Under the pieces are notes generated by a model. It was given only the letters and a program-made list of their open reading frames with translations, did no database searches and was not told the DNA's origin. Position numbers and translations under genes: made by a program. Of a DNA stretch of 64,000 bases, positions 48,088-59,121 are shown one piece after another (position 1 is the first letter of the stretch; every line of letters begins with the position of its first letter). Source of the DNA: Bordetella parapertussis (lineage in GTDB: Bacteria > Pseudomonadota > Gammaproteobacteria > Burkholderiales > Burkholderiaceae_B); NCBI GenBank assembly GCA_945883615.1, contig CAMCYB010000001.1, positions 38,014 to 102,013 of the forward strand, in the 5' to 3' direction.

Positions 48088-50036
48088 GGCTTGATGCCAA
48101 GAGCTGGCTGAGGCGATGTGACTTGAGCCGGCGGGACTTGAGGAGGTGTGCCTTGAGGAGGTGTGCCTTTAGGCGATGTGAGTTGAGGCGGTGTGCCAGA
48201 AAGAACCCACGCATCAAATACTTTACGGGCAATCGGTGCCGCCACAGCACCACCCCACCCAGCATTTTCAACCACAACCGCCAATGCAATTTTGGGGTTC
48301 AGAGCGGGCGCATAGCCCATGAACAACGAATGATCTCGCAACCGTTCATCGACTGCCTCAGCAATATATTTGCTGCCCTTTAAACTAAAAAGTTGTGCTG
48401 TACCCGTCTTACCGGCAACGTCATAAGAAACGCCTTCGAATGCACGTCGTGCTGTACCAACTTTAGTCACATCTATCATGGCATCACGCACAATTTTAAT
48501 ATTTGCGGGGTTAAGCGACAGATTTTGGGGTGGTTTAAGCTGAATGGGTACAGATTCACCTGTTCGTACGTCTTTGATAGCACGCACAATATGAGGTTGC
48601 TGAAGCACCCCCATATTGGCCAGCACGGCTGTCGCTTGTGCAAGCTGCAGCAGCGTAAATGAGTTGTAACCTTGACCAACCAAGCTTGAGACGGTTTCAC
48701 CTTGATACCAAGATTGATCTTCACGTCGCTTAAAGGATTTGCGCTTCCAGCCTGTAGAAGGTAATACGCCTGCTTTTTCGCCATCAAGGTCAATATAGGT
48801 CATTTGCCCAAAACCAAACTGAGCCATGAAGTCTCGCAACACATCAATCGGTATGAGGGGCGCGAGTGAATAAAAATAAGTATCTGAAGACACCACCAGA
48901 GCACGGTGCATGTCAATTGCACCATAAGCGGTTGAACCCGAGTTTCGGTATCGCTGTGTGCCCAGCTCGTAATAACCTGGGTCATAAACAATGTCTTTAG
49001 CGTTACGTTTTTTGAGTTCGAGTGCCGCTAACGCCACAAAAGGCTTATACGTTGAACCGATTGGATAAGTACCAAACAAGGGCCGGTTTATCAGAGGGAA
49101 GTCTTCAGATTCATTTAACTGACGCCAACTTTCAACATCGATTCCATCAACAAACAAATTCGGGTCAAAGGCTGGCCTCGATACAAAAGCAAGAATTTCG
49201 CCATTTGAAGGGTCAATGGCGACCAACGCACCCCGATGCCCCGCAAATGCCTGTTCAGCGATACGCTGTAGGCGCATATCAATTGTTAAAACCAAGTCTT
49301 TGCCTGAGTTGGGATCATTTCGATTTAACGAACGTACCACGCGACCTTTTGCATTGACCTCGATTGATTCTGAGCCAGTCAAACCATGCAAAACCTGCTC
49401 ATAGGTTTTTTCTATACCTTTTTTACCGATCACATCCGTGCCGCGATAATTACCCGTCTGCCCAGCATTTTCTAATGAATCTTGATCATTTTCAGAGATA
49501 CGACCGATGTAACCCACAACGTGCGCAGCCGCTTCACCCTGGGGGTAATCGCGAACCCAACGCCCCCTTAAGTTCACCCCAGGGAATCTAAAGGCCTGCG
49601 AGGCAAACCAAGCCGCTTCAACATCATTTAAGTTATTACGCAGCACCACCTGAGCATAGCGGCTAGAGTCTTGAAGTTTTCGCTTAAAGCGGCGTATTTC
49701 GTATTCAGACAAATTAACCACTTCAGATAACTCTGATAATGTTTTATTTAAATTCTTGACTTGAGCGGGCATCATTTCAAGCGTGTAATTCAGCTGATTA
49801 CGAGCCAACACCTCACCATGACGGTCAACAATGTCGCCGCGCCGCGGAGGTATCGGCACGAAGGCTGTACGGTTACTATCAGCACGTTGAACGAAGCCGT
49901 CATGACGATCGACTTGCAGCACCCAAAGCCGCGCCACAATAAAGCCCAAGCAAAGCAAAACGAATAAACCTGCCACCCAAATTCTGAGACGAAATTTTGA
50001 GCGGTCAGCTGTTTCTGAGCCCATAGGTCTTCGCAT
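48084..50036 (-). CDS. mrdA: Penicillin-binding protein 2 MrdA (elongasome transpeptidase)
   Basis: The 650-residue protein has one N-terminal membrane anchor (about 18-40), a dimerisation domain, and the transpeptidase domain with the SxxK motif (PIGSTYKPF), the SxN-type SSDTYFYSLA and KTG (GKTGTAQLF). It cross-links peptidoglycan with RodA in cell elongation. A Pro/Thr/Gln-rich C-terminal tail (GTPPQ units) is encoded by an imperfect repeat at about 48105-48198. ATG 50036 follows a GTG at 50039; either could start. It lies about 10 nt after mreD. Confidence 0.95.
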   Translation of the reverse strand: MRRPMGSETADRSKFRLRIWVAGLFVLLCLGFIVARLWVLQVDRHDGFVQRADSNRTAFVPIPPRRGDIVDRHGEVLARNQLNYTLEMMPAQVKNLNKTLSELSEVVNLSEYEIRRFKRKLQDSSRYAQVVLRNNLNDVEAAWFASQAFRFPGVNLRGRWVRDYPQGEAAAHVVGYIGRISENDQDSLENAGQTGNYRGTDVIGKKGIEKTYEQVLHGLTGSESIEVNAKGRVVRSLNRNDPNSGKDLVLTIDMRLQRIAEQAFAGHRGALVAIDPSNGEILAFVSRPAFDPNLFVDGIDVESWRQLNESEDFPLINRPLFGTYPIGSTYKPFVALAALELKKRNAKDIVYDPGYYELGTQRYRNSGSTAYGAIDMHRALVVSSDTYFYSLAPLIPIDVLRDFMAQFGFGQMTYIDLDGEKAGVLPSTGWKRKSFKRREDQSWYQGETVSSLVGQGYNSFTLLQLAQATAVLANMGVLQQPHIVRAIKDVRTGESVPIQLKPPQNLSLNPANIKIVRDAMIDVTKVGTARRAFEGVSYDVAGKTGTAQLFSLKGSKYIAEAVDERLRDHSLFMGYAPALNPKIALAVVVENAGWGGAVAAPIARKVFDAWVLSGTPPQLTSPKGTPPQGTPPQVPPAQVTSPQPALGIKP

Positions 50037-50046
50037 CACACTGAGC

Positions 50047-50637
50047 CTAGCCTTGCCCTAAAGATTGACTCGCAAGGCGATTGATAGGCATTTGAAGAAG
50101 CCAACCAAAAGGCAACCAGAGTGCCGCAGTAAATACTGCGCTAAATGCCCAACCCCAGCCAGGCCAAAAGTCTTTTAGCGCAGCAATAAATAAAATCGTA
50201 ATCGAAACACTGATGATGAAAATAGGAAACATATGCAAAGTCTGGCTAAGAAGATCAAAGCGTTGCAAACGCCTGCCAATGAGTAAACCGCCAAAACAAA
50301 CCAAAACGTATATCAACGCATGTTGACCTAAGGGGGCAGCGCTTTGTACATCAATCAGTAAACCCAGGCAAAAAGCGGTCAAGAGCCCCACCCGCTGAGA
50401 ATCGTGTACGCACCAAAATGCAATCACTAACAAAAGTAAATCGGGTGCGTAAGGTATGGTGCGCCAAGGCAAGAGCGATATAAAAAAAACAACCACAATT
50501 GAACCCCAAACCCAACGGCCATTAATACCACTTGTTAGTGGGTCATTGGTGCGGCGGGCGGTGGCAGCCAGCGACGGTGAGATGGCACCGCCATGAACAC
50601 GGGAACCATTACGCTTAGTTGAGATCGCGTCGCGCAC
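50047..50637 (-). CDS. mreD: Rod-shape determining protein MreD
   Basis: The 196-residue protein has about five hydrophobic helices from residue 45 on (WVWGSIVVVFFISLLPWRTI, LLLLVIAFWCV, ALIYVLVCFGGLLIG). A hydrophilic N-terminal piece of about 40 residues precedes them and is longer than usual. The frame is open to a TTG at 50652; a GTG at 50637 follows GGAG by 6 nt and is preferred. The start region overlaps the mreC end by 23 nt. MreD links MreC with the RodA-PBP2 complex. Confidence 0.88.
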   Translation of the reverse strand: MRDAISTKRNGSRVHGGAISPSLAATARRTNDPLTSGINGRWVWGSIVVVFFISLLPWRTIPYAPDLLLLVIAFWCVHDSQRVGLLTAFCLGLLIDVQSAAPLGQHALIYVLVCFGGLLIGRRLQRFDLLSQTLHMFPIFIISVSITILFIAALKDFWPGWGWAFSAVFTAALWLPFGWLLQMPINRLASQSLGQG

Positions 50638-51550
50638 GGGCGTCTCCGGCAAAATTTGTTTGTGGGCGTTCAGCGCTTTGAGTTGAACCCGCTGTTTGCG
50701 GTGAATGTTGCTGAGGTAAATGACGCAAGATTAAAAAATGTCGGTGCCGATCTGGGTGCGAGGCGGGTGTGGCAATGGCATGCGCAAAACCAGACGACGC
50801 GTCACGATCGACAGAATCGATTTTGCCAACCGTTAAACCGGGTGGGTAGGCACCACCAATACCGCTTGTAATCAGTAAATCACCGGGTTTAATATCTGCA
50901 TCAGAAGAAAAATACCGTACCTCTATTTTGCCTGGCTGGTTAGACCCAAACGCTATTAATCTCAGTCCCGTACGCATTAATTGAACAGGGATAGAAACCA
51001 CTTCATCGGTGAGTAGTGCAGCTTCTGAAGAGACGGGTGTCACGCGAACAATTTGGCCCACAACGCCACCTTCATCAATAACAGGCATACCTGGTGCGAC
51101 ACCGTCGAGCTCACCCCGATCAAAAATCAGGCGACGATTAAAAGGGGTTGGCGCTTCATAAAGAACTTCAGCCACGACAGCTGGTTGTTCGCTCTTATTG
51201 CCCTGCATATTTAGTAAGCGCCTGAGTTGTGCATTTTCAGTTGACAATTGCGCTGCAGATGAACTGACCTGAGCGAGCTCAATACGACGACATTGCAGGG
51301 CTTCATTTTCATTTTGTATGAGCTCGGCTGCATTCATGAGGCCCTGCCCCCAGGTCACAACATCACGAGGGAACATAACTGCTTTTTGAGCAGGATAAAG
51401 ACCCAATGAAAAAATTTGACGAACAGGGTCGAGCAGACGCGACTGTGTGTCTGTTACCAGAAAAAAAATTGACGTAATAAGCAAAAAAACAAAGATGATT
51501 TCTTGCGGCACGCCGCGTCGGAAAAGTGCGAGATTTGAGTTTTTTGACAT
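50615..51550 (-). CDS. mreC: Rod-shape determining protein MreC
   Basis: The 311-residue protein has an N-terminal helix (about 16-33, QEIIFVFLLITSIFFLV), a coiled coil (about 70-110, LAQVSSSAAQLSTENAQLRRLLN in two short parts) and a beta-rich domain with FNRRLIFDRGELDGVAPGMPVI and GVVGQIVRVTP. It connects MreB filaments in the cytoplasm with PBP2 in the periplasm. It follows mreB by 63 nt and overlaps mreD. The C-terminal 50 residues are Ser/Gln/Arg-rich and look disordered. Confidence 0.94.
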   Translation of the reverse strand: MSKNSNLALFRRGVPQEIIFVFLLITSIFFLVTDTQSRLLDPVRQIFSLGLYPAQKAVMFPRDVVTWGQGLMNAAELIQNENEALQCRRIELAQVSSSAAQLSTENAQLRRLLNMQGNKSEQPAVVAEVLYEAPTPFNRRLIFDRGELDGVAPGMPVIDEGGVVGQIVRVTPVSSEAALLTDEVVSIPVQLMRTGLRLIAFGSNQPGKIEVRYFSSDADIKPGDLLITSGIGGAYPPGLTVGKIDSVDRDASSGFAHAIATPASHPDRHRHFLILRHLPQQHSPQTAGSTQSAERPQTNFAGDARARRDLN

Positions 51551-51613
51551 GACTACTTGCAGGTAAACGTAACGAAATTGGCTGCGTTACCTAAAATCAC
51601 GCCACCAAACACA

Positions 51614-52663
<1,050 letters not shown>

Positions 52664-52690
52664 TCAGCCAAAAAAGTTAAATTTAATTAG

Positions 52691-52719
52691 AAAAAACAAA
52701 AGCTTTCTGGTCGCTTTTG
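52691..52719 (-). terminator. Terminator-like hairpin in the mreB leader
   Basis: On the minus strand CAAAAGC, a 9-nt loop and GCTTTTG form a 7-bp stem followed by TTTTTT, ending 33 nt before the mreB ATG. It faces mreB with no gene upstream on that strand, so it would act either as an attenuator in a leader or as a stop for transcripts from outside. The stem is AT-rich and weak. Confidence 0.5.
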
Positions 52720-52744
52720 CCTGACTCTTATCATAACTTATAAT
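52717..52744 (+). promoter_or_regulatory. Possible sigma-70 promoter for gatCAB
   Basis: TTGCCT at 52717-52722 and a perfect TATAAT at 52739-52744 are 16 nt apart. The first gene, gatC, starts about 115 nt downstream. The -35 box touches the hairpin of the mreB leader on the other strand. Confidence 0.45.
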
Positions 52745-52859
52745 CAGTTCTAACACCTATTTAAACTTACCCAGCTTGGTTTCAAACACTCATTAATTTT
52801 TAGCCTAAAACTTCATTTGGCTATTGCCTAAACTCATTCGACAATATTTAATTCTCTAT

Positions 52860-53168
52860 ATGGCCATTACTCTTTCAGACACTGCTCGCATTGCTAAATT
52901 AGCTCGACTGCACCTTTCACCCGAAGCGCAGCAACAAGCCAATACTGAACTTAATCAAATTTTTGAGTTAATTGCTGAGCTACAAGCTGTTGATACTCAA
53001 AACATTGAACCCTTGGCACACCCTCTTTCAATGATTGAAGAGGTTTCTTTGCGGTTGCGTGATGATGCCATCACCGCGCCAGGTGGCCAAGTAGAGCGAG
53101 AAGCGCTCATGCAAAATGCCCCAGGCCAGCATGAAGGCCTTTTTCTCGTACCGAAGGTACTCGATTAG
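52860..53168 (+). CDS. gatC: Asp-tRNA(Asn)/Glu-tRNA(Gln) amidotransferase subunit GatC
   Basis: The 102-residue subunit has the family features [18 protein letters not shown] and [15 protein letters not shown]. It stabilises GatA-GatB. The reading frame begins at 52824, but ATG 52860 ([17 protein letters not shown]) matches the family start. gatA follows after 1 nt. The presence of gatCAB indicates that some Gln-tRNA or Asn-tRNA is made by transamidation. Confidence 0.94.
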   Translation: MAITLSDTARIAKLARLHLSPEAQQQANTELNQIFELIAELQAVDTQNIEPLAHPLSMIEEVSLRLRDDAITAPGGQVEREALMQNAPGQHEGLFLVPKVLD

Positions 53169-53169
53169 C

Positions 53170-54717
53170 ATGACAAATATTCTTAAAGATTTTCCTAGTA
53201 TTGCCAGTCTGCGTGTCGCTCTAGACGATCATAAGATCAGTTCCGTCGAATTGACCCAGGCATTATTTAAAGAAATCGCTGCACAAAGTGAACTCAATGC
53301 CTTTGTTGATCTCAACCAAGAGCTATCACTCAAGCAAGCTAAAGCCGCCGATCAAACAATCGCAGCAGGTAAAGCGCAAAACCTCACGGGCATTCCCATT
53401 GCACATAAAGACATTTTTGTGACTAAGGGGTGGCACACCACCGCAGGTAGCAACATTCTCAAAGATTACAAAAGCCCATTTGATGCCCATGTGGTTGAGC
53501 AACTTATTCAGGCGGGCACCGTTTCACTCGGCAAGCTTAACTGTGACGAATTTGCAATGGGTTCAGGTAACGAGCACTCTGCTTTTGGCCCGACTCATAA
53601 CCCCTGGCACCCAAAAGTTGTTCCAGGTGGGTCGTCAGGCGGGTCTGCAGCGGCCGTTGCGGCCGGGTTAGTTATGGCCGCAACAGGAACCGATACGGGT
53701 GGTTCAGTTCGCCAGCCTGCATCGTTATGTGGCGTCAGTGGCATCAAGCCAACCTATGGCACCGTTTCGCGCTATGGCATGGTTGCCTACGCTTCAAGTC
53801 TTGACCAAGCGGGCCCCATAGCACGCAGTGCCCACGATCTAATGTTAATGCTTGACGCAATGAGCGGCTTTGACCCGCGTGACGCAACCAGTATTCAAAC
53901 CTGCCGTGGCGCTAATAACCAAAACGGGCGAGTCAAACAAGACTTTACTCAACATTGTCTGCGCTTAGCGCAACACGGTGCGAAACCATTTACTGGCTTA
54001 CGTATTGGCGTTCCCGAAGAATACTTTGGTCCGGGCCTTGATAGCAACGTCGCCTTAGCGGTCACCGCTGCTATCGACCAATTTGAGGCGCTCGGCGCCC
54101 AAAAAGTGCGCATTTCACTACCCCATACGCGCTTATCAATACCCGCTTATTACGTTATTGCACCGGCTGAAGCGTCAAGCAATCTCGCGCGCTATGATGC
54201 GATTCGCTATGGTCACCGTACCGAAAGTTATACCGACTTGGCAGACATGACCGCACGCTCACGTAGCGAGGGTTTTGGTACCGAAGTGCAACGCCGTATT
54301 ATGGTGGGCACCTACGTTTTGTCGCATGGCTACTACGACGCTTATTACTTGCAAGCTCAACGTATACGTCGATTAATTGCTGAAGATTATCAAGCTGTTT
54401 TAGGCGCACAATGTGACGTTATTTTGGGCCCAGTGAACCCGACCGTTGCGCCCCCAATCGGCGAAAAAAATCAAAGCCCCACCGCTGAATGGTTAGCTGA
54501 CATTTATACGCTTAGTCTAAATCTGGCGGGCTTACCAGGCATGTCTATACCGTGTGGCTTTGCCCCGGGCTTTGACGGTCAACCCTTACCCGTTGGTTTG
54601 CAATTGATCGGTAATTATTTTGAGGAAGGCCAGCTCTTGGCACTTGCACACCAGTTTCAACTCACAACCGATTGGCATTTACGCCGACCTGAGTCTATAA
54701 CAGGGGGTTCAACATGA
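53170..54717 (+). CDS. gatA: Asp-tRNA(Asn)/Glu-tRNA(Gln) amidotransferase subunit GatA
   Basis: The 515-residue amidase-signature protein releases ammonia from glutamine. The catalytic triad is visible: Lys80 in IAHKDIF, cis-Ser155 in PGGSSGGS and Ser179 in [10 protein letters not shown]. The frame extends back to 53116 inside gatC, but ATG 53170 ([14 protein letters not shown]) is the family start. gatB overlaps by 4 nt (ATGA). Confidence 0.96.
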   Translation: MTNILKDFPSIASLRVALDDHKISSVELTQALFKEIAAQSELNAFVDLNQELSLKQAKAADQTIAAGKAQNLTGIPIAHKDIFVTKGWHTTAGSNILKDYKSPFDAHVVEQLIQAGTVSLGKLNCDEFAMGSGNEHSAFGPTHNPWHPKVVPGGSSGGSAAAVAAGLVMAATGTDTGGSVRQPASLCGVSGIKPTYGTVSRYGMVAYASSLDQAGPIARSAHDLMLMLDAMSGFDPRDATSIQTCRGANNQNGRVKQDFTQHCLRLAQHGAKPFTGLRIGVPEEYFGPGLDSNVALAVTAAIDQFEALGAQKVRISLPHTRLSIPAYYVIAPAEASSNLARYDAIRYGHRTESYTDLADMTARSRSEGFGTEVQRRIMVGTYVLSHGYYDAYYLQAQRIRRLIAEDYQAVLGAQCDVILGPVNPTVAPPIGEKNQSPTAEWLADIYTLSLNLAGLPGMSIPCGFAPGFDGQPLPVGLQLIGNYFEEGQLLALAHQFQLTTDWHLRRPESITGGST

Positions 54718-56171
54718 ACTGGGAAGTGGTCATTGGCTTAGAAGCACACGTTCAACTATCGACAGTTTCTAAAATTTTTTCTGGTAGCCCCACTCGCTTT
54801 GGTTCAGCCCCCAATACGCAAGCGAATGCTGTTGATATGGCTTTGCCCGGTTCGTTACCTGTTTTAAACCGCGGCGCAGTTGAGCGCGCTATTCAATTCG
54901 GTTTGGCAATTGGTGCTACGGTAACGCCACGTTCAATTTTTGCGCGAAAAAACTATTTCTACCCTGATCTACCTAAAAACTATCAAATTAGCCAGTATGA
55001 AATTCCGGTTGTACTGGGCGGTTCACTCAGCTTTTTAGTTGACGGCCAACCCACCACAATCAACCTCACACGCGCTCACCTCGAAGAAGACGCTGGCAAA
55101 TCTCTACACGATAATTTTCCAGGTCCGCACGGTGAAGCCTCAACCGGCATCGATTTAAACCGCTCAGGCACACCTTTGCTTGAAATTGTTTCAGAACCTG
55201 AAATGCGCTCTGCCTCACAAGCCGTTGCTTACGCCCGCACCCTTCATAACTTAGTGGTGTGGTTAGGCATTTGTGATGGCAACATGCAAGAGGGTTCATT
55301 TCGTATTGACGCCAACGTGTCAGTTCGCCCATTCGGCCAAAAAGAATTTGGTACGCGCACAGAAACCAAAAACGTCAACTCGTTTCGTTTTTTAGAACGT
55401 GCCATCTTATTTGAAGTGCAACGACAAATTGAACTGATTGAAGACGGTGGCAAAGTCGTTCAAGAAACTCGCCTGTACGACTCAGACCGAGATGAAACCC
55501 GCAGTATGCGTAGTAAAGAAGATGCGCACGATTACCGCTATTTTCCAGACCCTGATCTACCCCCGCTCGTGATCAGCCCCGAATGGGTCGCGCAAGTCAA
55601 AGCCAACATGCCTGAATTACCACAGCAATTAAGCGAGCGCTTTGCCAGCACATATGGTTTGACTTCTGTTGATACGTTGCAGATTTGTCACAATCGCGAA
55701 ACGGCTGCTTATTTTGAAGCTGTTGTAGAAAAACTTCCTGACAATCAAGGCAAGCTTGCTGCCAATTGGTTAAATGGCGAAGTCTTAGCTGCCCTAAACC
55801 GCGACAGCCTAGATATGACTTCTTGTCCCGTTAAGGCTGCGCAATTAGCCGCTTTACTGACACGAATTATTGACGGCACACTATCAAACAAAATTGCACG
55901 CGAAGTGTTTACCGCCATGTGGCTGGGTGAATCTGGCGGTGAACCTGACGCCATCATTGAAGCCAAAGGCTTAAAACAAATTAACGATAGTGGTGCGATT
56001 GATGCCTTGGTTGACGGCGTTTTGGCCGCCCACCCGGCAATCGTTGAAGAATATCGTGCGGGTAAACAAAAGGCCTTTAACTCCTTAGTCGGTCAAGTCA
56101 TGAAGGCTGGGCAAGGCAAAGCCAACCCTCAACAAGTTAATGATGCGTTAAAACGTCGGCTTGATCAGTAA
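54714..56171 (+). CDS. gatB: Asp-tRNA(Asn)/Glu-tRNA(Gln) amidotransferase subunit GatB
   Basis: The 485-residue protein begins [15 protein letters not shown] and contains [42 protein letters not shown] and [13 protein letters not shown], all GatB signatures, followed by the helical and YqeY-like tail. It phosphorylates the misacylated tRNA's side chain and transfers ammonia to it. It ends the gatCAB operon; a 21-bp tandem repeat and convergent pyrE follow. Confidence 0.97.
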   Translation: MNWEVVIGLEAHVQLSTVSKIFSGSPTRFGSAPNTQANAVDMALPGSLPVLNRGAVERAIQFGLAIGATVTPRSIFARKNYFYPDLPKNYQISQYEIPVVLGGSLSFLVDGQPTTINLTRAHLEEDAGKSLHDNFPGPHGEASTGIDLNRSGTPLLEIVSEPEMRSASQAVAYARTLHNLVVWLGICDGNMQEGSFRIDANVSVRPFGQKEFGTRTETKNVNSFRFLERAILFEVQRQIELIEDGGKVVQETRLYDSDRDETRSMRSKEDAHDYRYFPDPDLPPLVISPEWVAQVKANMPELPQQLSERFASTYGLTSVDTLQICHNRETAAYFEAVVEKLPDNQGKLAANWLNGEVLAALNRDSLDMTSCPVKAAQLAALLTRIIDGTLSNKIAREVFTAMWLGESGGEPDAIIEAKGLKQINDSGAIDALVDGVLAAHPAIVEEYRAGKQKAFNSLVGQVMKAGQGKANPQQVNDALKRRLDQ

Positions 56172-56184
56172 GTTGTATTTTTTG

Positions 56185-56268
56185 ATATTTAGCACCTGAT
56201 GCTTAATGTTTAGCGTGAGATGCCTGACGTTTAGCGTTAGATGACTAATATTTAATATCTAGCTGCTC
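56185..56268. repeat. 21-bp imperfect tandem repeat between gatB and pyrE
   Basis: Four units of exactly 21 bp start at 56185, 56206, 56227 and 56248. Units 1-3 share TTTAGC at positions 4-9 and GATG near positions 14-17; unit 4 is more diverged and covers the end of pyrE, including its TAG stop (56259-56261). No strong hairpin or U-run is seen. Confidence 0.75.
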
Positions 56269-56975
56269 ACACCATATTTGGCACGGTAAGCCATGACGGC
56301 ATCATGATATGCAGTAAATTCGCTTTGCGAACGCACCACTTCCAACACATCATTTAATGATGCAATGGTGACAACAGGTATGTTGAATTGATGTGACACC
56401 TCTTGTAGGGCTGAGCGCGCTGACAAATCATGGTCTGGCCCTGACCGTTCAGCGCGGTCGAGTGCAATTAAAACGCCCGCTGGCTGCGCACCCGCCGCCA
56501 AAATCAAATCAACTGACTCTCGCACTGAAGTACCTGCAGTGATGACATCATCAATAATGACAACGCGGCCTTTAAGTGGTGCACCCACAAGCTGCCCCCC
56601 CTCACCATGATCTTTTGCTTCTTTACGATTAAACGCAAACGGCACACTTTGACCCGCCATAGCAGGGTGCGCAGACAACGCCACAGCAGTCGAGGTCGCA
56701 AGTGGAATGCCCTTGTAAGCGGGGCCAAACAACATATCAAACGCCACGCCAGACTGCACTAAAGCATGTGCGTAAAACTGCCCTAACCGACCAACGCTAG
56801 CGCCATGGTTAAATAAGCCTGCGTTAAAGAAGTAAGGGCTTGTGCGGCCTGATTTGGTAACAAACTCACCAAACCGTAGCACCCCCTCGGTCAAGGCAAA
56901 GGCAACAAAGGCTGGCCGATCAAGAGCATCAGATAAAGGGGTATTGTGCGTGTTGTGTGCAGAGTTCGTCATCAT
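56259..56975 (-). CDS. pyrE: Orotate phosphoribosyltransferase PyrE
   Basis: The 238-residue enzyme makes orotidine 5'-phosphate from orotate and PRPP. It has [15 protein letters not shown] near the N-terminus, [10 protein letters not shown], the KDHGEGG loop and the PRPP loop [17 protein letters not shown]. The frame runs to a TTG at 56984; ATGs at 56975 and 56972 are likelier, neither with a strong ribosome site. It is divergent from exonuclease III. Pyrimidine genes are also found in the 16-18 kb operon. Confidence 0.94.
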   Translation of the reverse strand: MMTNSAHNTHNTPLSDALDRPAFVAFALTEGVLRFGEFVTKSGRTSPYFFNAGLFNHGASVGRLGQFYAHALVQSGVAFDMLFGPAYKGIPLATSTAVALSAHPAMAGQSVPFAFNRKEAKDHGEGGQLVGAPLKGRVVIIDDVITAGTSVRESVDLILAAGAQPAGVLIALDRAERSGPDHDLSARSALQEVSHQFNIPVVTIASLNDVLEVVRSQSEFTAYHDAVMAYRAKYGVSS

Positions 56976-57033
56976 CTCAGACAAAAAAGTGTAAAAATAA
57001 AGATTCTATTATCTTAATGCCTTGAGGTGTTCA

Positions 57034-57819
57034 TTGTTTCGTGTCACATCACTTAATGTAAACGGTTTACGCAGCGCTTTTCGTAAAGGGCTCGATCAAT
57101 GGCTTGCTCAGACCCACCCAGACGTTGTTTGCCTGCAAGAAATCAAAGCCCATCAAGTTGATCTGGCACCAGAGCTGATCAGACCAAACGGTTACCACGG
57201 GCATTTTTATTGTGCTGAAAAAAAAGGGTACAGCGGTGTTGGGCTATACACCCGCCAACCCCCACAAGATGTCATTGCTGGTATGTCAACAGATGAGTTT
57301 GACAGAGAGGGTCGTGTCATTAGAGCGAACTGGCCTGATTTAAGTGTCATCAGTGTTTACCTGCCCTCGGGTTCAAGTGGCGATGTCAGGCAAGAAGCCA
57401 AAATGCGTTGCTTAGACGCTTTTGGCCCCTGGTTAGCGAACTGCATGGCAGAGTATCGCAACACGGGGCGCGAATTCATTATCTGTGGTGACCTGAATAT
57501 TGCCCACCACGAGATTGATCTCAAAAACTGGAAAGGCAACCTTAAGCATTCTGGTTTTTTACCTGAAGAACGCGCGTGGTTAACTCATATTTTCGACGAT
57601 ATAGGCTGGGTTGATGTCTTTCGCCAACTCGACCCCAGACCTGACCAGTTCACGTGGTGGAGCAATCGTGGTCAAGCTTGGGCTAAAAATGTGGGCTGGC
57701 GTATTGATTATCAAATTGCCACCCCTGGTATCGCAAAACGTGCCATGCAAAGCAACATATACAAAGACGCACGCTTTAGCGACCACGCGCCGCTTACCGT
57801 TGAATATGACCTGAGCTAA
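57034..57819 (+). CDS. xthA: Exodeoxyribonuclease III (AP endonuclease XthA type)
   Basis: The 261-residue EEP-fold nuclease cleaves at abasic sites and degrades 3' ends. Motifs are SLNVNGLRSA, CLQEIKAHQ, GVGLYTR, CGDLNIAHHEIDLKN and FSDHAPLTVEY with the catalytic His. The frame opens at TTG 57022; a TTG at 57034 with GAGG 6 nt upstream gives the usual family N-terminus (FRVTSLNVNG). pyrE-xthA divergence is common in beta/gammaproteobacteria. Confidence 0.93.
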   Translation: MFRVTSLNVNGLRSAFRKGLDQWLAQTHPDVVCLQEIKAHQVDLAPELIRPNGYHGHFYCAEKKGYSGVGLYTRQPPQDVIAGMSTDEFDREGRVIRANWPDLSVISVYLPSGSSGDVRQEAKMRCLDAFGPWLANCMAEYRNTGREFIICGDLNIAHHEIDLKNWKGNLKHSGFLPEERAWLTHIFDDIGWVDVFRQLDPRPDQFTWWSNRGQAWAKNVGWRIDYQIATPGIAKRAMQSNIYKDARFSDHAPLTVEYDLS

Positions 57820-57877
57820 AAACGTACTGGGTGACTCAGTAGCGTGATGTTTTAACTAAACTTATGCGCTGAAAAAA

Positions 57878-59107
57878 CTACGCTTGCTGGTCAAGTTTCT
57901 GAATATCAAGCCTGCGCCAAAACAGTAACACCAACCCCGGCACGGCAATCAAAACGGTAATTAGAAAAAAGTTTGCCCAACCCACCTCGTCAACGACGAC
58001 AGGCGTTAAGGGGCCCGCTAAATAGGTTCGACCGACGGCTGAAATAGCTGATAACAGTGCAAACTGTGTCGCCGAAAAGTCTTTATGACAAAGACCCATC
58101 AGCAAAGCCACAAAAGCTGCTGTGCCCATACCTCCACATAAATTTTCTAAACCAACCGCTAAGGCCATGAGGCTTAATTGTTGTGGCACGACTGCAATAA
58201 GCCAGAAACCTAGATTCGATACACCTTGCAAAATACCAAACACCATGAGCGATCGATATAAACCTAGGCGCTCAAGCAAACTGCCCCCTATTAAAGCGCC
58301 AACAATCGTTGCAGCAAGCCCCATTATTTTATTCACGCTACCGACTTCTGTTGGGCTAAAGCCAGCACCACGAATCAAAAACGTAGTCGATAACGCACCG
58401 GCAAAGGCATCACCTAATTTGTACAGTACGATCAACAACAAAACGGTAAGCGCTTCGGGGCGAAGAAAAAAATCTTTAAATGGTTTAACAACTGCATCGC
58501 GCAACGAACTGGGCACATTGCCTGGGTGTTCAGGCTCTGGGGCAAACCAAGTAGCCAAAGACAATAGCAGCATTAAGATGCCCATTAGGTGGTACATGTT
58601 GCCCCAACCCAACCACTGATCAGCCAAAATCAACGCTAAGCCGCCCGATACCAGCATCGCCAAACGGTAACCCAAAACAGAAAAGGCGGCGCCTGCACCG
58701 CGCTCGCTCGCTCGCAACACATCAGTGCGATAGGCATCAAAGGCGATATCTTGTGTAGCAGAAAAGAATGCCACACAAACAGCAATCGTTGCCAACAAAC
58801 CTAAGTTTTGTGAAGGTGAAAGATAGCCCATTAAAAATAAACTTAAGCCCAGAAGCACTTGAGTTAAAGCCATCCAGCCTCGTCGTCTTCCAAACAAAGG
58901 CGGTACATAACGATCAACCAAAGGCGCCCACAAAAACTTTAACGTGTAAGCCGTACCCACCAACGTCAAAAAACCAATCTGTTGTAGAGATATATTTTCA
59001 ACCGTTGCCCAAGCCTGCAGGGTTCCGCCCGTTAGAGCTAGCGGCAACCCGCTGGCAAAACCCAACAACAATAAAGGCCCCACACGCCGATTAAAATATA
59101 AACTCAT
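57878..59107 (-). CDS. ampG: AmpG-like muropeptide permease (MFS)
   Basis: The 409-residue transporter has about twelve helices and AmpG-type sequence: LLLGFASGLPLALTGGTLQAW, FLWAPLVDRY, ATQDIAFDAYRTDVL. AmpG imports anhydro-muropeptides for cell-wall recycling, fitting the mpl gene at 6.6 kb. It follows the metX-metW gene by 14 nt on the same strand and converges on xthA. A 7-1-7 palindrome (57826-57840) lies between the two stops. Confidence 0.9.
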   Translation of the reverse strand: MSLYFNRRVGPLLLLGFASGLPLALTGGTLQAWATVENISLQQIGFLTLVGTAYTLKFLWAPLVDRYVPPLFGRRRGWMALTQVLLGLSLFLMGYLSPSQNLGLLATIAVCVAFFSATQDIAFDAYRTDVLRASERGAGAAFSVLGYRLAMLVSGGLALILADQWLGWGNMYHLMGILMLLLSLATWFAPEPEHPGNVPSSLRDAVVKPFKDFFLRPEALTVLLLIVLYKLGDAFAGALSTTFLIRGAGFSPTEVGSVNKIMGLAATIVGALIGGSLLERLGLYRSLMVFGILQGVSNLGFWLIAVVPQQLSLMALAVGLENLCGGMGTAAFVALLMGLCHKDFSATQFALLSAISAVGRTYLAGPLTPVVVDEVGWANFFLITVLIAVPGLVLLFWRRLDIQKLDQQA

Positions 59108-59121
59108 TTGACAGCCATTAA

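Noticed and set aside
56185-56268. CRISPR-like array
   Set aside because: Units are contiguous 21-mers without unique spacers and no cas genes are near.
57826-57840. Bidirectional terminator between xthA and ampG
   Set aside because: The 7-1-7 palindrome has one mismatch, almost no loop and no U-run.
58122-58619. 165-residue antisense ORF over the ampG-like gene
   Set aside because: Lys/Pro/Asn-rich reading with no family pattern; ampG explains the DNA.
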